A DNA stretch of 64,000 bases, from NCBI RefSeq assembly GCF_001297705.1, contig NZ_LIRF01000006.1, forward strand, positions 129,001 to 193,000. The letters run 5' to 3'. Positions 41,349-50,634 of this stretch are shown here, in pieces (within the stretch, counting starts at the first letter, position 1; each line of letters starts with the position of its first letter). The DNA is from Chryseobacterium sp. ERMR1:04 (GTDB lineage Bacteria; Bacteroidota; Bacteroidia; Flavobacteriales; Weeksellaceae). Under the pieces are notes generated by a model. The model ran no database searches, had not been told where the DNA came from, and was given only the letters and a program-made list of their open reading frames with translations. A program made the position numbers and the translations under genes.

Positions 41349-43838
41349 ATGGGAGTACTAGTAACCAACGAAACAGTAAAACAGCTTTTTCATATTGCAC
41401 AATCGATAGCGAGAGAAAATTATAATGCCACGTATGGCGGTCCACATATTCTGCAGGCTTTGATGCATAAGGATATCGGACTTAATGAATTTTTAAAAAA
41501 CATAGATAAAGATCCGGGTTATTTCTACGAATGGGCAGATGTTCGCATCGAAGATTACCCTAAAACGACTCATCTTCCGGATGAGGTTGGTCAGGATGAA
41601 TCTGTAGATACCATTGTGGAGGAAGCAGATGATATTCGTTTAAAATTAGGTTTGGACGAAATTACCCCTATTTGCCTGCTGACCGCTATTGTAAAACCTC
41701 AGGTTGCTTTTACGTTGCAACAGTTGAAATCATTACCTCTTAGAGAACACGAAATATTCAATTTATATAGAAAAGATACGCCGTTTGGTGGTGCTGAAGA
41801 TGATGCAGTTTCTTCCTTGTTTTCAAATGGCTCAGACTATTCAGATAATTCTTTTCCATCCATTAAAGCCTATTGTGTAGATAGAACGGAGCAGGCCAGA
41901 AAAGGAGATTTAGAAAATATCATCGGAAGAGATAAAGAACTGAGAATGTTGGTTGAAATTCTTTGCCGAAGAACGAAACCCAACGTTATTATCATCGGAG
42001 AACCGGGAGTTGGTAAAACAGCTTTAGTAGAAGGTTTTGCGACTGAAATTATTAAAGGAAATGTTCCCGAAATGCTTAAAAACGGAACGCTGTTAGAACT
42101 TGACACGGGAGCTTTATTAGCAGGAACTTCTTATAAAGGGGAGATTGAAGACCGTCTTAAAAAAATCATTAATGAATGTAAGAAAATTGAAAAAGCAATT
42201 CTTTTCATTGATGAAATTCACACCCTTTTAGATCCAAAAGGAAGCATCGGAAATGTTGCTAATTTGTTGAAACCTGAATTGGCAAGAGGTGAAATCACCG
42301 TAATTGGAGCAACAACTCAGGAAGAATACAGAAAGATCATTGAACCGGAACAGGCATTTAACCGTCGTTTTGAAGTCTTAACAGTGAATGAACCAGACGA
42401 AAAAACATGCGTTAAAATGATCGATGTTTTGTTGGAAGGATATAAAAAACACCACGGAATTGAAGTGGAGAAAGCGGCACTTCCGGAATGTGTACGTTTA
42501 GCAAAGCGATATTCAAAAGGTAAAAAATTACCGGATGCTGCTATTGATTTGTTAGACAGAACCATGGCTGCGATCAAAATGCTTGACGAACTTTCAGAAA
42601 AAGAGCTGCAAAGTTGGAAAGATATCTATGAAACGATTCTTACAGAAGAATATTTGGATGATAAAGACAAAGCAGATGAATTAATCTGGAATTATAATTT
42701 GTTGAGAGATAAGATCAGTCCGATTTTGTGGGGTTCTTTAAGTGAGCAACCACAAATAGACAATTCAATGCCTGTAGAAGAAATTCAAAAAATAATTGAA
42801 GAAACCTACACCGAACTTTTACAGCACGCTTCAAAGAAAAGAGAAAAAGTAGACCGTTTGGAATTGGCAGCTGTTATGGCAGCAAAAACGAATATTCCAA
42901 TTGGGAAAATTCAGGCTCAGGAGAAAGAAAAACTGCTGAATATGGAAGGTCTGTTAATGAACAGGGTAGTGGGGCAGGATCATGCTTTGAAAATTCTTTC
43001 TGACGCTATTGTTGAAAACCGAAGCGGATTAAATAAACCCGGGCAACCCATCGGTTCGTTCTTCCTTCTGGGACCTACAGGAACAGGAAAAACAGAGTTG
43101 GCAAAATCTATGGCAGAGTTGCTTTTCAATGATGAAAAGGCGATGGTTCGTTTTGATATGTCAGAGTTTAAAGAAGAACATTCAGCGGCACTTTTATATG
43201 GAGCGCCTCCGGGATATGTGGGCTATGAAGAAGGAGGTATGTTGGTGAATAAAATTCGTCAGCAATCTTATACAGTAGTTTTATTTGATGAAATTGAAAA
43301 AGCACACCATTCTGTATTTGATGTCTTTTTACAGATTATGGACGAAGGAAAAGTGCATGATAAGCTTGGAAAAGAAGGAGATTTCAGCAATGCGTTGATT
43401 CTATTTACCTCCAATATCGGAAGTGAAGAGATTGTAAAACAATTTGAAGAAGGAAAAATACCGGAATCAAAATCATTAATGCAAATTATGTCAAATTCAG
43501 GGCGTTTTAGACCAGAATTCTTGGCGAGAATCACTGAAATTATTCCTTTTGCACCGATTACAGAATCGATTGCGGAGAGAATCTTTAATATTCAGTTAAA
43601 ATCACTTCACGCCTCACTTCACCGATTAGGAATGGCCTTAAAAATTACAGACGAAGCCGTGAAAAATCTAGCGCTAGGCGGATTTAGCAGTAAGTATGGA
43701 GCAAGACAAATTTCAGGAGTAATCAGAGCGCAGTTGGCAAGACCAATTTCTAAAATGATTGTGAAAGAAGAAGTGAAAGCTGGGCAGACGCTGAATGTAG
43801 ATTGGGAAGGAGATGCCTTAACTTGGAAAGTAAATTAA
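41349..43838 (+). CDS. clpV: ClpV (TssH), T6SS sheath-recycling AAA+ ATPase
   Basis: An 829-aa double-ring ATPase that disassembles the contracted sheath. N-domain (about 1-150), first AAA+ module with Walker A GEPGVGKTAL (about 217) and Walker B AILFIDEIHTL, second module with GPTGTGKTEL (about 575) and VVLFDEIEKAH, and a C-terminal D2 small domain (GGFSSKYGARQISGVIR). An N-terminal domain of the Clp-N type ends DTPFGGAEDDAVSS. The middle domain is short, separating it from ClpB. Closely following Hcp supports ClpV rather than ClpC. Confidence 0.88.
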   Translation: MGVLVTNETVKQLFHIAQSIARENYNATYGGPHILQALMHKDIGLNEFLKNIDKDPGYFYEWADVRIEDYPKTTHLPDEVGQDESVDTIVEEADDIRLKLGLDEITPICLLTAIVKPQVAFTLQQLKSLPLREHEIFNLYRKDTPFGGAEDDAVSSLFSNGSDYSDNSFPSIKAYCVDRTEQARKGDLENIIGRDKELRMLVEILCRRTKPNVIIIGEPGVGKTALVEGFATEIIKGNVPEMLKNGTLLELDTGALLAGTSYKGEIEDRLKKIINECKKIEKAILFIDEIHTLLDPKGSIGNVANLLKPELARGEITVIGATTQEEYRKIIEPEQAFNRRFEVLTVNEPDEKTCVKMIDVLLEGYKKHHGIEVEKAALPECVRLAKRYSKGKKLPDAAIDLLDRTMAAIKMLDELSEKELQSWKDIYETILTEEYLDDKDKADELIWNYNLLRDKISPILWGSLSEQPQIDNSMPVEEIQKIIEETYTELLQHASKKREKVDRLELAAVMAAKTNIPIGKIQAQEKEKLLNMEGLLMNRVVGQDHALKILSDAIVENRSGLNKPGQPIGSFFLLGPTGTGKTELAKSMAELLFNDEKAMVRFDMSEFKEEHSAALLYGAPPGYVGYEEGGMLVNKIRQQSYTVVLFDEIEKAHHSVFDVFLQIMDEGKVHDKLGKEGDFSNALILFTSNIGSEEIVKQFEEGKIPESKSLMQIMSNSGRFRPEFLARITEIIPFAPITESIAERIFNIQLKSLHASLHRLGMALKITDEAVKNLALGGFSSKYGARQISGVIRAQLARPISKMIVKEEVKAGQTLNVDWEGDALTWKVN

Positions 43839-43852
43839 TACAATAAATTATA

Positions 43853-43889
43853 AAAACAGCAAAATCACCCATTACGATTTTGCTGTTTT
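43853..43889 (+). terminator. Terminator of clpV
   Basis: AAAACAGCAAAATC-ACCCATTAC-GATTTTGCTGTTTT, 14-bp stem, 17 bp after the clpV stop. Confidence 0.8.
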
Positions 43890-43905
43890 ATCTTAAAATA
43901 TACAC

Positions 43906-44769
43906 ATGAACTTCAAAAATATTTTTTTAGGAATAATATTGATGAGTTCTTCACAACTTGTGAACGGACAATTTCTCGCTGCATCTGATACCTCGGAAAG
44001 CAGCGTGAGAAAATATAAAAATATCATTAATTCAAACAAAGAGATCGTAGATTTCATCGAATATTCTCTTGCACAAAAAGGGTTGCCGAGGCATTTGAGG
44101 AATTTAGCTTTAATTGAATCTCATTTCGACAGAAACATTACTTCCGGAGCTGGAGCAGTGGGGGTTTGGCAGTTTATGACCTCTCACGCCAATCAATATG
44201 GGCTTTCAGAACAGAACCGTAACGATCTGTATAAAAGTACAAAAGTGGCGGTAGTTTCTTTAAGCAATCTTTATAAGAAATATAATAATTGGGTAACGGT
44301 GGTTGCTGCATACAATTGCGGAGAAGGAAATGTTGCCAAAGCTATGCAGGCAGCAGGTTCTACACAATACCACATCTTTTCTAAATATTTACCGGGAGAA
44401 ACTATTAATCATGTCAAAAAATACCTGAATGCATGCTATGCAACAGGAGAACTGCAAAGTGTTTTAAGCAATTACAATTCGTCAAGAATGAACACGGTTT
44501 TCTTTACGGAAGGTGGAACCGGAAGTGGAAAGAATGATGAGTCCCTTTCAGAAACGGAAATTAATGCAGGGTTTAATCTTACCATTATTGCTGATGAACT
44601 TAAAATAGATGTTGATAAAATACTCGCCTGGAATCCTGGAATTGAAAATGAACTGGAAGAAAAAGGGGAAAGTACTTTTTATCTCCCAATGGATCTGATG
44701 CCCGACTTTCTTTTAAGAAAAAATAAAATACTTACCCGATCGATAAAAGAAGGAAGGAAAGCAAATTAA
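43906..44769 (+). CDS. Lytic transglycosylase with C-terminal LysM-like domain
   Basis: A 287-aa exported enzyme (signal MNFKNIFLGIILMSSSQLVN) cutting peptidoglycan glycan strands. The catalytic SLT domain (about 45-180) shows ALIESHFDRNITSGAGAVGV (Glu in IES as catalytic acid), VWQFMTSHANQYGLS and VVAAYNCGEGNVAKAM. C-terminal residues about 218-275 (AGFNLTIIADELKIDVDKIL, AWNPGI) look like LysM. MltD-type. In a T6SS locus such enzymes open the wall for the membrane complex. Confidence 0.85.
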   Translation: MNFKNIFLGIILMSSSQLVNGQFLAASDTSESSVRKYKNIINSNKEIVDFIEYSLAQKGLPRHLRNLALIESHFDRNITSGAGAVGVWQFMTSHANQYGLSEQNRNDLYKSTKVAVVSLSNLYKKYNNWVTVVAAYNCGEGNVAKAMQAAGSTQYHIFSKYLPGETINHVKKYLNACYATGELQSVLSNYNSSRMNTVFFTEGGTGSGKNDESLSETEINAGFNLTIIADELKIDVDKILAWNPGIENELEEKGESTFYLPMDLMPDFLLRKNKILTRSIKEGRKAN

Positions 44770-44906
44770 CACCATTCTCTTTACTTTACATGTACTTATT
44801 TAAATCCCATTTCTGCTATTCTATAATGTCATAAGAAGAACAGCAGATGTGATGTTTATCTACAACAATTTCCTCCGGGATCTTATGAATTTTCCAAACT
44901 ATATCC

Positions 44907-45578
44907 ATGAATAAAACAGTAAACCATTTAAAATATTTCTCAAAATTATCTGCAGTATTTCTTTTCAATGTATTAAAAATGTACGGAATAGGAATCTTAT
45001 CAACTCTTATTACTTTCATACTTGGAATTTATTTTTTGTCGAATAGCTTAGGCGCCTCTACGGGGCATAGTGGAGCGTATTTATTCTTAGTGGCTACTAT
45101 CACCGCTAAGCCGATATCATCCATTATTTTCTATCTCCTGATGCTGGCTGCTCCTTATATCATTGGTGTTTTTTCGATGAAATATGCTATATCAACTGTG
45201 ATCAGTAAGATTGTAAAAGATAAAGCCGAAATTATTTTAATTCCTTTCATTGATAAAATAATCGACAAGTTCAAAACAAATCAGCCTGTGGTTATTCGAA
45301 CAGGAGCAGATTATACGTTGGCAAAAATTAAATTAATAAACGAATTTCAAAGCAGCTCGGAAAATAAAATCCTGAAAAGAATCGTGAGTTATGCTTTGAA
45401 AAAAGTGAAATTCGACGAACTGAATCTAGGGAATGAAAATGCAAATTTTTATGATATTATTAAAGCTAAACTGATTGAAAAACTTCATGAACTGTCAGAA
45501 CCTTCTGCTGCATTCTTCTTTATTTATATGGGCTTGCAATGGTTGAGCTTGATTTTAATCTATTTTTTGAATTTATAA
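44907..45578 (+). CDS. Membrane protein of unknown function in the T6SS module
   Basis: A 223-aa inner-membrane protein with hydrophobic stretches at about 17-47 (MYGIGILSTLITFILGIYFL), 67-95 (SIIFYLLMLAAPYIIGVFSM) and 200-222 (FFFIYMGLQWLSLILIYFLN), enclosing a 100-residue charged cytoplasmic part (DKIIDKFKTNQPVVIRTGAD). It does not match a T6SS component I recognise; it is shorter than TssN. Its location between the transglycosylase and hcp2 suggests an accessory role, or an immunity role. Confidence 0.6.
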   Translation: MNKTVNHLKYFSKLSAVFLFNVLKMYGIGILSTLITFILGIYFLSNSLGASTGHSGAYLFLVATITAKPISSIIFYLLMLAAPYIIGVFSMKYAISTVISKIVKDKAEIILIPFIDKIIDKFKTNQPVVIRTGADYTLAKIKLINEFQSSSENKILKRIVSYALKKVKFDELNLGNENANFYDIIKAKLIEKLHELSEPSAAFFFIYMGLQWLSLILIYFLNL

Positions 45579-45774
45579 GTACAATTTCTAATAAAATCTC
45601 ACTTACTATTCTTTCATTTTGATGCAATGAGAGGATGGGGGCTTTGATCTCTATTCAATCTGAAATAGGATGTTATTTCTCTTATGTGTGTAAAATTATC
45701 AAGCTGTAAGGGTGTTTTTTGAATCTTTCAAGTGTTTGATTTTCATATTTATATTATTGAATATTATTTCTGGA

Positions 45775-45829
45775 GTCGTAGAATTACTACAAGAAATCGT
45801 AGAACTACTACAAAATCTCAGATTTGTAT
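45775..45829 (+). promoter_or_regulatory. hcp2 promoter with phased CGTAG boxes
   Basis: CGTAGAATTACTAC (45777-45790) and CGTAGAACTACTAC (45798-45811) start 21 bp apart, and CAGATTTGTAT (45819-45829) begins 21 bp after the second. This repeats the arrangement upstream of hcp1 at 40513-40567, with differing spacer bases between half-sites. The conserved leader AATCACAAAATATTAACGAT lies at 45886-45905. Confidence 0.65.
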
Positions 45830-45919
45830 ATAAAAGTTTTTTCAATAGAATTATGTGGTCTATCTTTGGATCATAATAAATACCTAATCACAAAATATTA
45901 ACGATTAAAATTTACCATT

Positions 45920-46330
45920 ATGGCAGCAAATTCAAGAGGAATCTTAAAATTCAACGGAAGCGAAGGACAAAAATTATTAAAGCTAAATTATAGCGTATCA
46001 AGATCTACAGATGTTTCAGGACGTGTAGCATCAGATCCTTCTAACGCAATTATTAAAGTTACGATCGAAGCTACAGAAAAATCTGATATTCTGGAAAGCT
46101 TACTGAACGGAAAGTATAAGCCAACAACTGGCGAGATCACTTTCAACAAATCTCACGAAGAAGGAACATTGATTACTTTGAACTGGGAAAACGGATATGT
46201 AATTCAGCACGAAGTAGACTTCGACGCAGTAGACGAAAACAGTATGTTGATCAGCTTCATCATTAGCGCAGAAAAAATCAACTACGGTAACTCTGCTTAT
46301 GAAGGTATCTGGCCTGGAGGAACTAACTAA
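45920..46330 (+). CDS. hcp: Hcp (TssD), T6SS tube protein, copy 2
   Basis: A 136-aa tube protein with the same first 120 residues as copy 1 apart from a few substitutions (A to S at 27; L to V and V to I at 47-49; S to T at 72). The two copies may be regulated together, since they share promoter boxes and leader. The unit ends with a hairpin terminator at 46366. It lies upstream of vgrG, so this copy may accompany the effector of that cluster. Confidence 0.93.
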   Translation: MAANSRGILKFNGSEGQKLLKLNYSVSRSTDVSGRVASDPSNAIIKVTIEATEKSDILESLLNGKYKPTTGEITFNKSHEEGTLITLNWENGYVIQHEVDFDAVDENSMLISFIISAEKINYGNSAYEGIWPGGTN

Positions 46331-46365
46331 TCCTTACCATTTTCTTAGTAAAAATAAAAATTAGT

Positions 46366-46406
46366 ACAGAATAGTGACTTCCCAAAGTTCGCTATTCTGT
46401 TTTTCT
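46366..46406 (+). terminator. Terminator of hcp2
   Basis: ACAGAATAG-17 nt-CTATTCTGT, a perfect 9-bp stem, followed by TTTTCTGTTT. Confidence 0.75.
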
Positions 46407-46599
46407 GTTTCTGTCATGATGACTTGAAATAAAAATTATTTAGATATGACTTTGATGTATTAAATATTTTCTCATTTGATTGTTTTAACGGTTAAAATAA
46501 GTTGATATTTAATTTTATGATAAAATGTTTTGGTTTGATATGTGCTATAACTAGTTCATAATAAAACCAATACCATAATTTAATTAAACACAAAATATC

Positions 46600-48756
46600 A
46601 TGTTTCAGGATAACAAACCAACAAAAATACAGAGCCCTAAGAATATAAAAAATCCTGTATCTCAGATAGAGGAGAAGGCTGAAGAGAAAGTAATAAAGGT
46701 GGCTGAAGAAAAAATGGGAAAAGTAAATGAGGTCACTCAAAAAGCGACTGAAAAAGTGGCAAAGGCTCAACAGGCTTATTCTACAATTTCGCAAGGTTCT
46801 TCCAATATGTTGATGAACCAAGTGGTATCTCCTAACAATCCATCAATTATAGAAGGGAAAGTTTGGGCTAAACAGCCGACTTCAAAAATACATAATGCAG
46901 CAGCAATTGCTATTAATCAAATTTTAGGAATCAACCGTGTTGTAAAGCTTGAAGTAATTATTGATGGCAAGTCTGTTAATCATTTTAAACATTTTAAGCT
47001 CACCCAAAGTGCCGTGAAGCATCATGAGTTTACATTAATGCTGGCTCATGACAGTTTGGGAAATGCCGAAAATCATAATCTTGAAGAAGCACAAAATTTT
47101 TTAGGAAAGCGTATCACCGTAGTTTTTAAATATAAAGATGTAGAAGAAGGCCCGGAAAGAAATTTTGTTGGGGTCATTACAGAAGTAGGTTTTAGTCAGG
47201 ATAAAGGAAGTTTGGGGAATATTGTTCTTACAGGCTCCAGTCCGACCATTCTTTTAGATGCAGCGCCTCATATTCAAAGTTTTGGAGGCTCACAGGATAT
47301 AAGCTTAAATAGCATTGCCGATCAGGTAATTAAAGAAGGGCTGGGACAAAATAATTTCGACTATAGAGTAGACGCCCAACATGGAAACGTTTCTTACAGC
47401 TCTCAATATGAAGAGACCCATTATAATTATTTGGCAAGAATAGCCGAAGCATACGGAGAACAATTCTTTTATGATGGTGAAGTTCTGCATTTCGGAAAAC
47501 TTCCGCCTCAGGAAAAACCGGTACAGCTTACCTATGGCAGCAGCGTGAATGATGTTAAAATTAAAATGAAGGCACAACACGTTAACCCTACTTTTTACGG
47601 CTACAACAGCAGTAAAAATGAGAAACTCACTACAGGAAGTTCAAAGATCAATCATACTTCAGATATTGCTAAAAGAGCGTACGAAATTTCAGAGAAAACG
47701 TTTCAAACCCCTTCATTACGGGTGGCTCCTATCAAAGCAACTTCCTTTATGGACATTGATGCATCCCAAAAAGGAACAGCGGGAAGTAAGGCTTCCAATG
47801 TATTTATAACATCGGGAACAACTACGATTCCGTTTTTATATCCGGGATGTATTGCTGATATCGAAATGCGTAAAACGGACAGCAATGAAACCTCTTATTT
47901 TACCAAGTTGATGATCATAGAAGTGACCCACGAGGTAGATGCACGAGGCTATTATGACGGAACATTTGAGGCCATTGCTTCGGATACAGGTTTTATTCCG
48001 CGCCCAGAGTTTGAGCAGCCCAGAGCAGAATCTCAATTTGCAAAAGTAACCTCCAATTCAGATCCATTAAACCAAGGCCGAGTTAAGGTGAAGTTTGATT
48101 GGCAAAGTGGCTCAGATACTACAGAATTTATTCGTGTAATGACTCCTGATGCGGGAAGCAGTGATAAGGTGAATAAAAATAGAGGATTTATGTCTATTCC
48201 TGAAGTAGGAGATCAGGTTATCATCAACTTTGTTCATCAGCATCCAGACAGGCCTTTCGTGATGGGAGGAATGTTTCATGGGAAAGTTGGTGCTGGAGGA
48301 GGTGCAGGGAATAATGTGATGAGCTTAAGTAGCAAAAGTGGAAATATTATTCAATTTCATGACGGATGCGGAATTGAGATTAAAGACAGAAGCGGAAATC
48401 ATGTCACTTTAAGCGGAACAGGAGATATTAATACATCTGTAAGTAATGACAATACAGAAGATATTGGGAATAACCATACAACCAATGTTGGTACCAACAA
48501 TACGATTAATGTTGGAAAAGGGCAATCTACAATAACAATGGATAATGCCGGAAAAATAAATATTAAAAGTAATACTGAAATAAAACTGGAAACGGGAGGA
48601 AGTTCCATAACATTGACTTCTGACGGGAAAATTGTTATTAGTGGAGATATAATTGAGATCAATGGTCAATCTTCCACAATTAAAGGTTCTGGAACTGCAA
48701 AAGCTGTGTTTAATGGGAATACAACAATTACAGGTGGACAAGTAGATATAAACTAA
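46600..48756 (+). CDS. vgrG: VgrG (TssI), T6SS spike protein
   Basis: A 718-aa spike trimer subunit. The N-terminal 60 residues (EEKAEEKVIKVAEEKMGKVN) form a charged helical extension. The gp27-like part (about 105-450) includes FSQDKGSLGNIVLTGSSPTI and AYGEQFFYDGEVLHFGKLPP; the gp5 OB domain starts near 470 (SDPLNQGRVKVKFDWQ, DRPFVMGGMFHGK). The end is a repetitive beta-helix (GNNHTTNVGTNNTINVGKGQ) that carries the PAAR tip. No extra C-terminal toxin domain is visible; the payload is likely the PAAR-like protein at 50635. The LysM protein follows after 4 bp. Confidence 0.93.
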   Translation: MFQDNKPTKIQSPKNIKNPVSQIEEKAEEKVIKVAEEKMGKVNEVTQKATEKVAKAQQAYSTISQGSSNMLMNQVVSPNNPSIIEGKVWAKQPTSKIHNAAAIAINQILGINRVVKLEVIIDGKSVNHFKHFKLTQSAVKHHEFTLMLAHDSLGNAENHNLEEAQNFLGKRITVVFKYKDVEEGPERNFVGVITEVGFSQDKGSLGNIVLTGSSPTILLDAAPHIQSFGGSQDISLNSIADQVIKEGLGQNNFDYRVDAQHGNVSYSSQYEETHYNYLARIAEAYGEQFFYDGEVLHFGKLPPQEKPVQLTYGSSVNDVKIKMKAQHVNPTFYGYNSSKNEKLTTGSSKINHTSDIAKRAYEISEKTFQTPSLRVAPIKATSFMDIDASQKGTAGSKASNVFITSGTTTIPFLYPGCIADIEMRKTDSNETSYFTKLMIIEVTHEVDARGYYDGTFEAIASDTGFIPRPEFEQPRAESQFAKVTSNSDPLNQGRVKVKFDWQSGSDTTEFIRVMTPDAGSSDKVNKNRGFMSIPEVGDQVIINFVHQHPDRPFVMGGMFHGKVGAGGGAGNNVMSLSSKSGNIIQFHDGCGIEIKDRSGNHVTLSGTGDINTSVSNDNTEDIGNNHTTNVGTNNTINVGKGQSTITMDNAGKINIKSNTEIKLETGGSSITLTSDGKIVISGDIIEINGQSSTIKGSGTAKAVFNGNTTITGGQVDIN

Positions 48757-48760
48757 TAAT

Positions 48761-49822
48761 ATGGAATTAATTAAATACGAAATTCAAAAAGGAGATACTT
48801 TAGAATCTATAGCAAAAAAGTACGAAATTACAATTCAGGAGCTTATAAATTCTCATAATGAAAATTGTGGAGTTACAAAGGTTATTATTGGGAATACACT
48901 TCCTATTCATCTACAATATCTTTTTTTAGAGGAAAAAGATGATGATGAAAAAGAGAAAGCTTTAGCAGATGCGGAGGGAAGAAAGTTTATGCAAAAGATA
49001 AGATATAGATGTGAACAGTTTAACACAACAAAATTAGAAGATAGAATATCATTCCATTGTAATACAAAGAAAGAATATACTGTAGAAAGAGATTTATTGC
49101 ATGGTAAAGCTAAAGTAAAGCTAAAGGAATATTTATATAAAATAAATCCTGAGAATCTCTCCCTTGCTATAGAAGCTGTAAAGGAACTTGAATTTGATAA
49201 AGAAAATGTTGTGTTTGATTTAAACAATGATAATACTATTAAAGAAGTTCTGAATTTTTCACAAATTAAAGAAAAATGGGAAAGTTTTAAACCAAAATTA
49301 GCATCTTCAGAATTTTACAGGCAGGTTGAAAAAATTAATTCTAAAGCAGCAGATGATATAATTACAGGTGGTGGATTGGAATTTGAGAATGAAACCAATT
49401 TAAAGAAAACTTATGACAAATCACTTCTCTACCACGTATTATTTAATGATTATGATGCTCATAAAAAAAGAGATAAAAATGATGTTTTGAAGTTTATCTC
49501 TCAAATATTTGTTAATATTCCAGTTGAACTAGAACTGCAACATACCATTATAAAAGAAGATGATTATTTTGTAGAATACAAAACAGTCGGAACCCTTTTA
49601 AAGGATAAAATTGATAATAATGTTTTAGAAGATCAGTATAATAAATTTTATAAACCTATTATAGAATATGGTTTTAGTGAATACAATTATGATTATCGGA
49701 TCAGAAGAATGGTTGAGAAGAAAACAGGGATTATTGTAAATGCATCTGCATTGATGAAAGAAGAAGTGAAAAATAATTATCAGTTTATTACTCAGTTTGA
49801 TTTAAAACAAATTGAATATTAA
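48761..49822 (+). CDS. LysM-domain protein next to VgrG (putative adaptor)
   Basis: A 353-aa protein without signal peptide. N-terminal LysM-like domain (about 5-52: YEIQKGDTLESIAKKYEITI, IIGNTLPIHL), followed by a 300-residue charged domain (KINPENLSLAIEAVKELEFD; VEYKTVGTLLKDKIDNNVLE) with no known motif. It is 4 bp downstream of vgrG and so is coexpressed. A LysM at the start of a VgrG-linked protein suggests it loads or fastens cargo to the spike, or travels with it. AT-rich codon usage (ATA, AAA, AAT) continues from here to about 53.6 kb, unlike the T6SS core, which suggests transfer. Confidence 0.6.
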   Translation: MELIKYEIQKGDTLESIAKKYEITIQELINSHNENCGVTKVIIGNTLPIHLQYLFLEEKDDDEKEKALADAEGRKFMQKIRYRCEQFNTTKLEDRISFHCNTKKEYTVERDLLHGKAKVKLKEYLYKINPENLSLAIEAVKELEFDKENVVFDLNNDNTIKEVLNFSQIKEKWESFKPKLASSEFYRQVEKINSKAADDIITGGGLEFENETNLKKTYDKSLLYHVLFNDYDAHKKRDKNDVLKFISQIFVNIPVELELQHTIIKEDDYFVEYKTVGTLLKDKIDNNVLEDQYNKFYKPIIEYGFSEYNYDYRIRRMVEKKTGIIVNASALMKEEVKNNYQFITQFDLKQIEY

Positions 49823-49847
49823 AATCTAATTTTTAATAGTAAATCAA

Positions 49848-50369
49848 ATGTATATATTTAAGAACGTATTGCCTTATCATATTGTCAAAACTTTTTTAGT
49901 AATTATTCCATGTATGATCTTATATGGAATCGTGTATTATTTTTTATTTAAGGGAATGTTCAGGCTTTCTTTTGTAATGTTTTTTACATTACTTTATTTT
50001 GGAACTTGCTATTTGATTTTAAAAGCCATTTCTGTTCAGGTTAAAATATGGTTTGATGAAAACAATATTTATGTACAAAAAGGAAATCAACAGCCAGAAA
50101 AATATTCTAAATCGGATATTTTGGGATTTTACTCATATGATTATGAGACAAAAGCATTACCACTACAAAGCTCAAAAATATACTTTAATTTTTGTTTGAA
50201 AAATAAGGGTAATATTTATCTCAATGATGTAGAATATAAAAATAAATATGAAGAAAATAAAGGAGAGGAACTGAAAAAATTTCTAAAGTCTGCTCAAAAA
50301 GAATTGCATTTTTCGAAAATAAGAAAGAGAAATTTTCAAAACATTTATTGGTATTCAAATCATAACTAA
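49848..50369 (+). CDS. Two-helix membrane protein, possible immunity protein (1)
   Basis: A 173-aa protein: two N-terminal membrane helices (FLVIIPCMILYGIVYYFLFK and LSFVMFFTLLYFGTCYLILK) and a soluble part of about 100 residues (VKIWFDENNIYVQKGNQQPE; GEELKKFLKSAQKELHF). The soluble part has an alternating strand then helix layout like a PH-type domain. The same topology is seen at 52397 and 52954. No known family. A role in protecting against the nearby effector is a guess from position. Confidence 0.5.
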   Translation: MYIFKNVLPYHIVKTFLVIIPCMILYGIVYYFLFKGMFRLSFVMFFTLLYFGTCYLILKAISVQVKIWFDENNIYVQKGNQQPEKYSKSDILGFYSYDYETKALPLQSSKIYFNFCLKNKGNIYLNDVEYKNKYEENKGEELKKFLKSAQKELHFSKIRKRNFQNIYWYSNHN

Positions 50370-50634
50370 ATATTTATAAGTTTAATTGCATATCCAGAAT
50401 TCAAAAATTTTAAAATTGTTTTCTATGCTTATCTCTTACTAATCTACTGTATCTTAATTTTTAGGGTTGAATTTAAACTTTTTTCATGATAGAAAAATAT
50501 GTATTTATACTATTGCGGAAATCGATGTCAGTATTTTACTAAAACCCCTATAAAGGGAATTTAATTTTAAAAATAATTAAGAATAATAATTAACTAATAG
50601 ATTTTGTTTTTCTATAAAATAAAAATATAATATT

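Noticed and set aside
44816..45019. 67-aa minus-strand ORF near the unknown T6SS membrane protein
   Set aside because: Opposite-strand shadow of the 44907 gene.
46600..48756. Toxin domain fused to the C-terminus of VgrG
   Set aside because: The C-terminal 140 residues are only a repetitive beta-helix (NVGTNNTINVG, ITMDNAGKINIKSN) as in standard VgrG.
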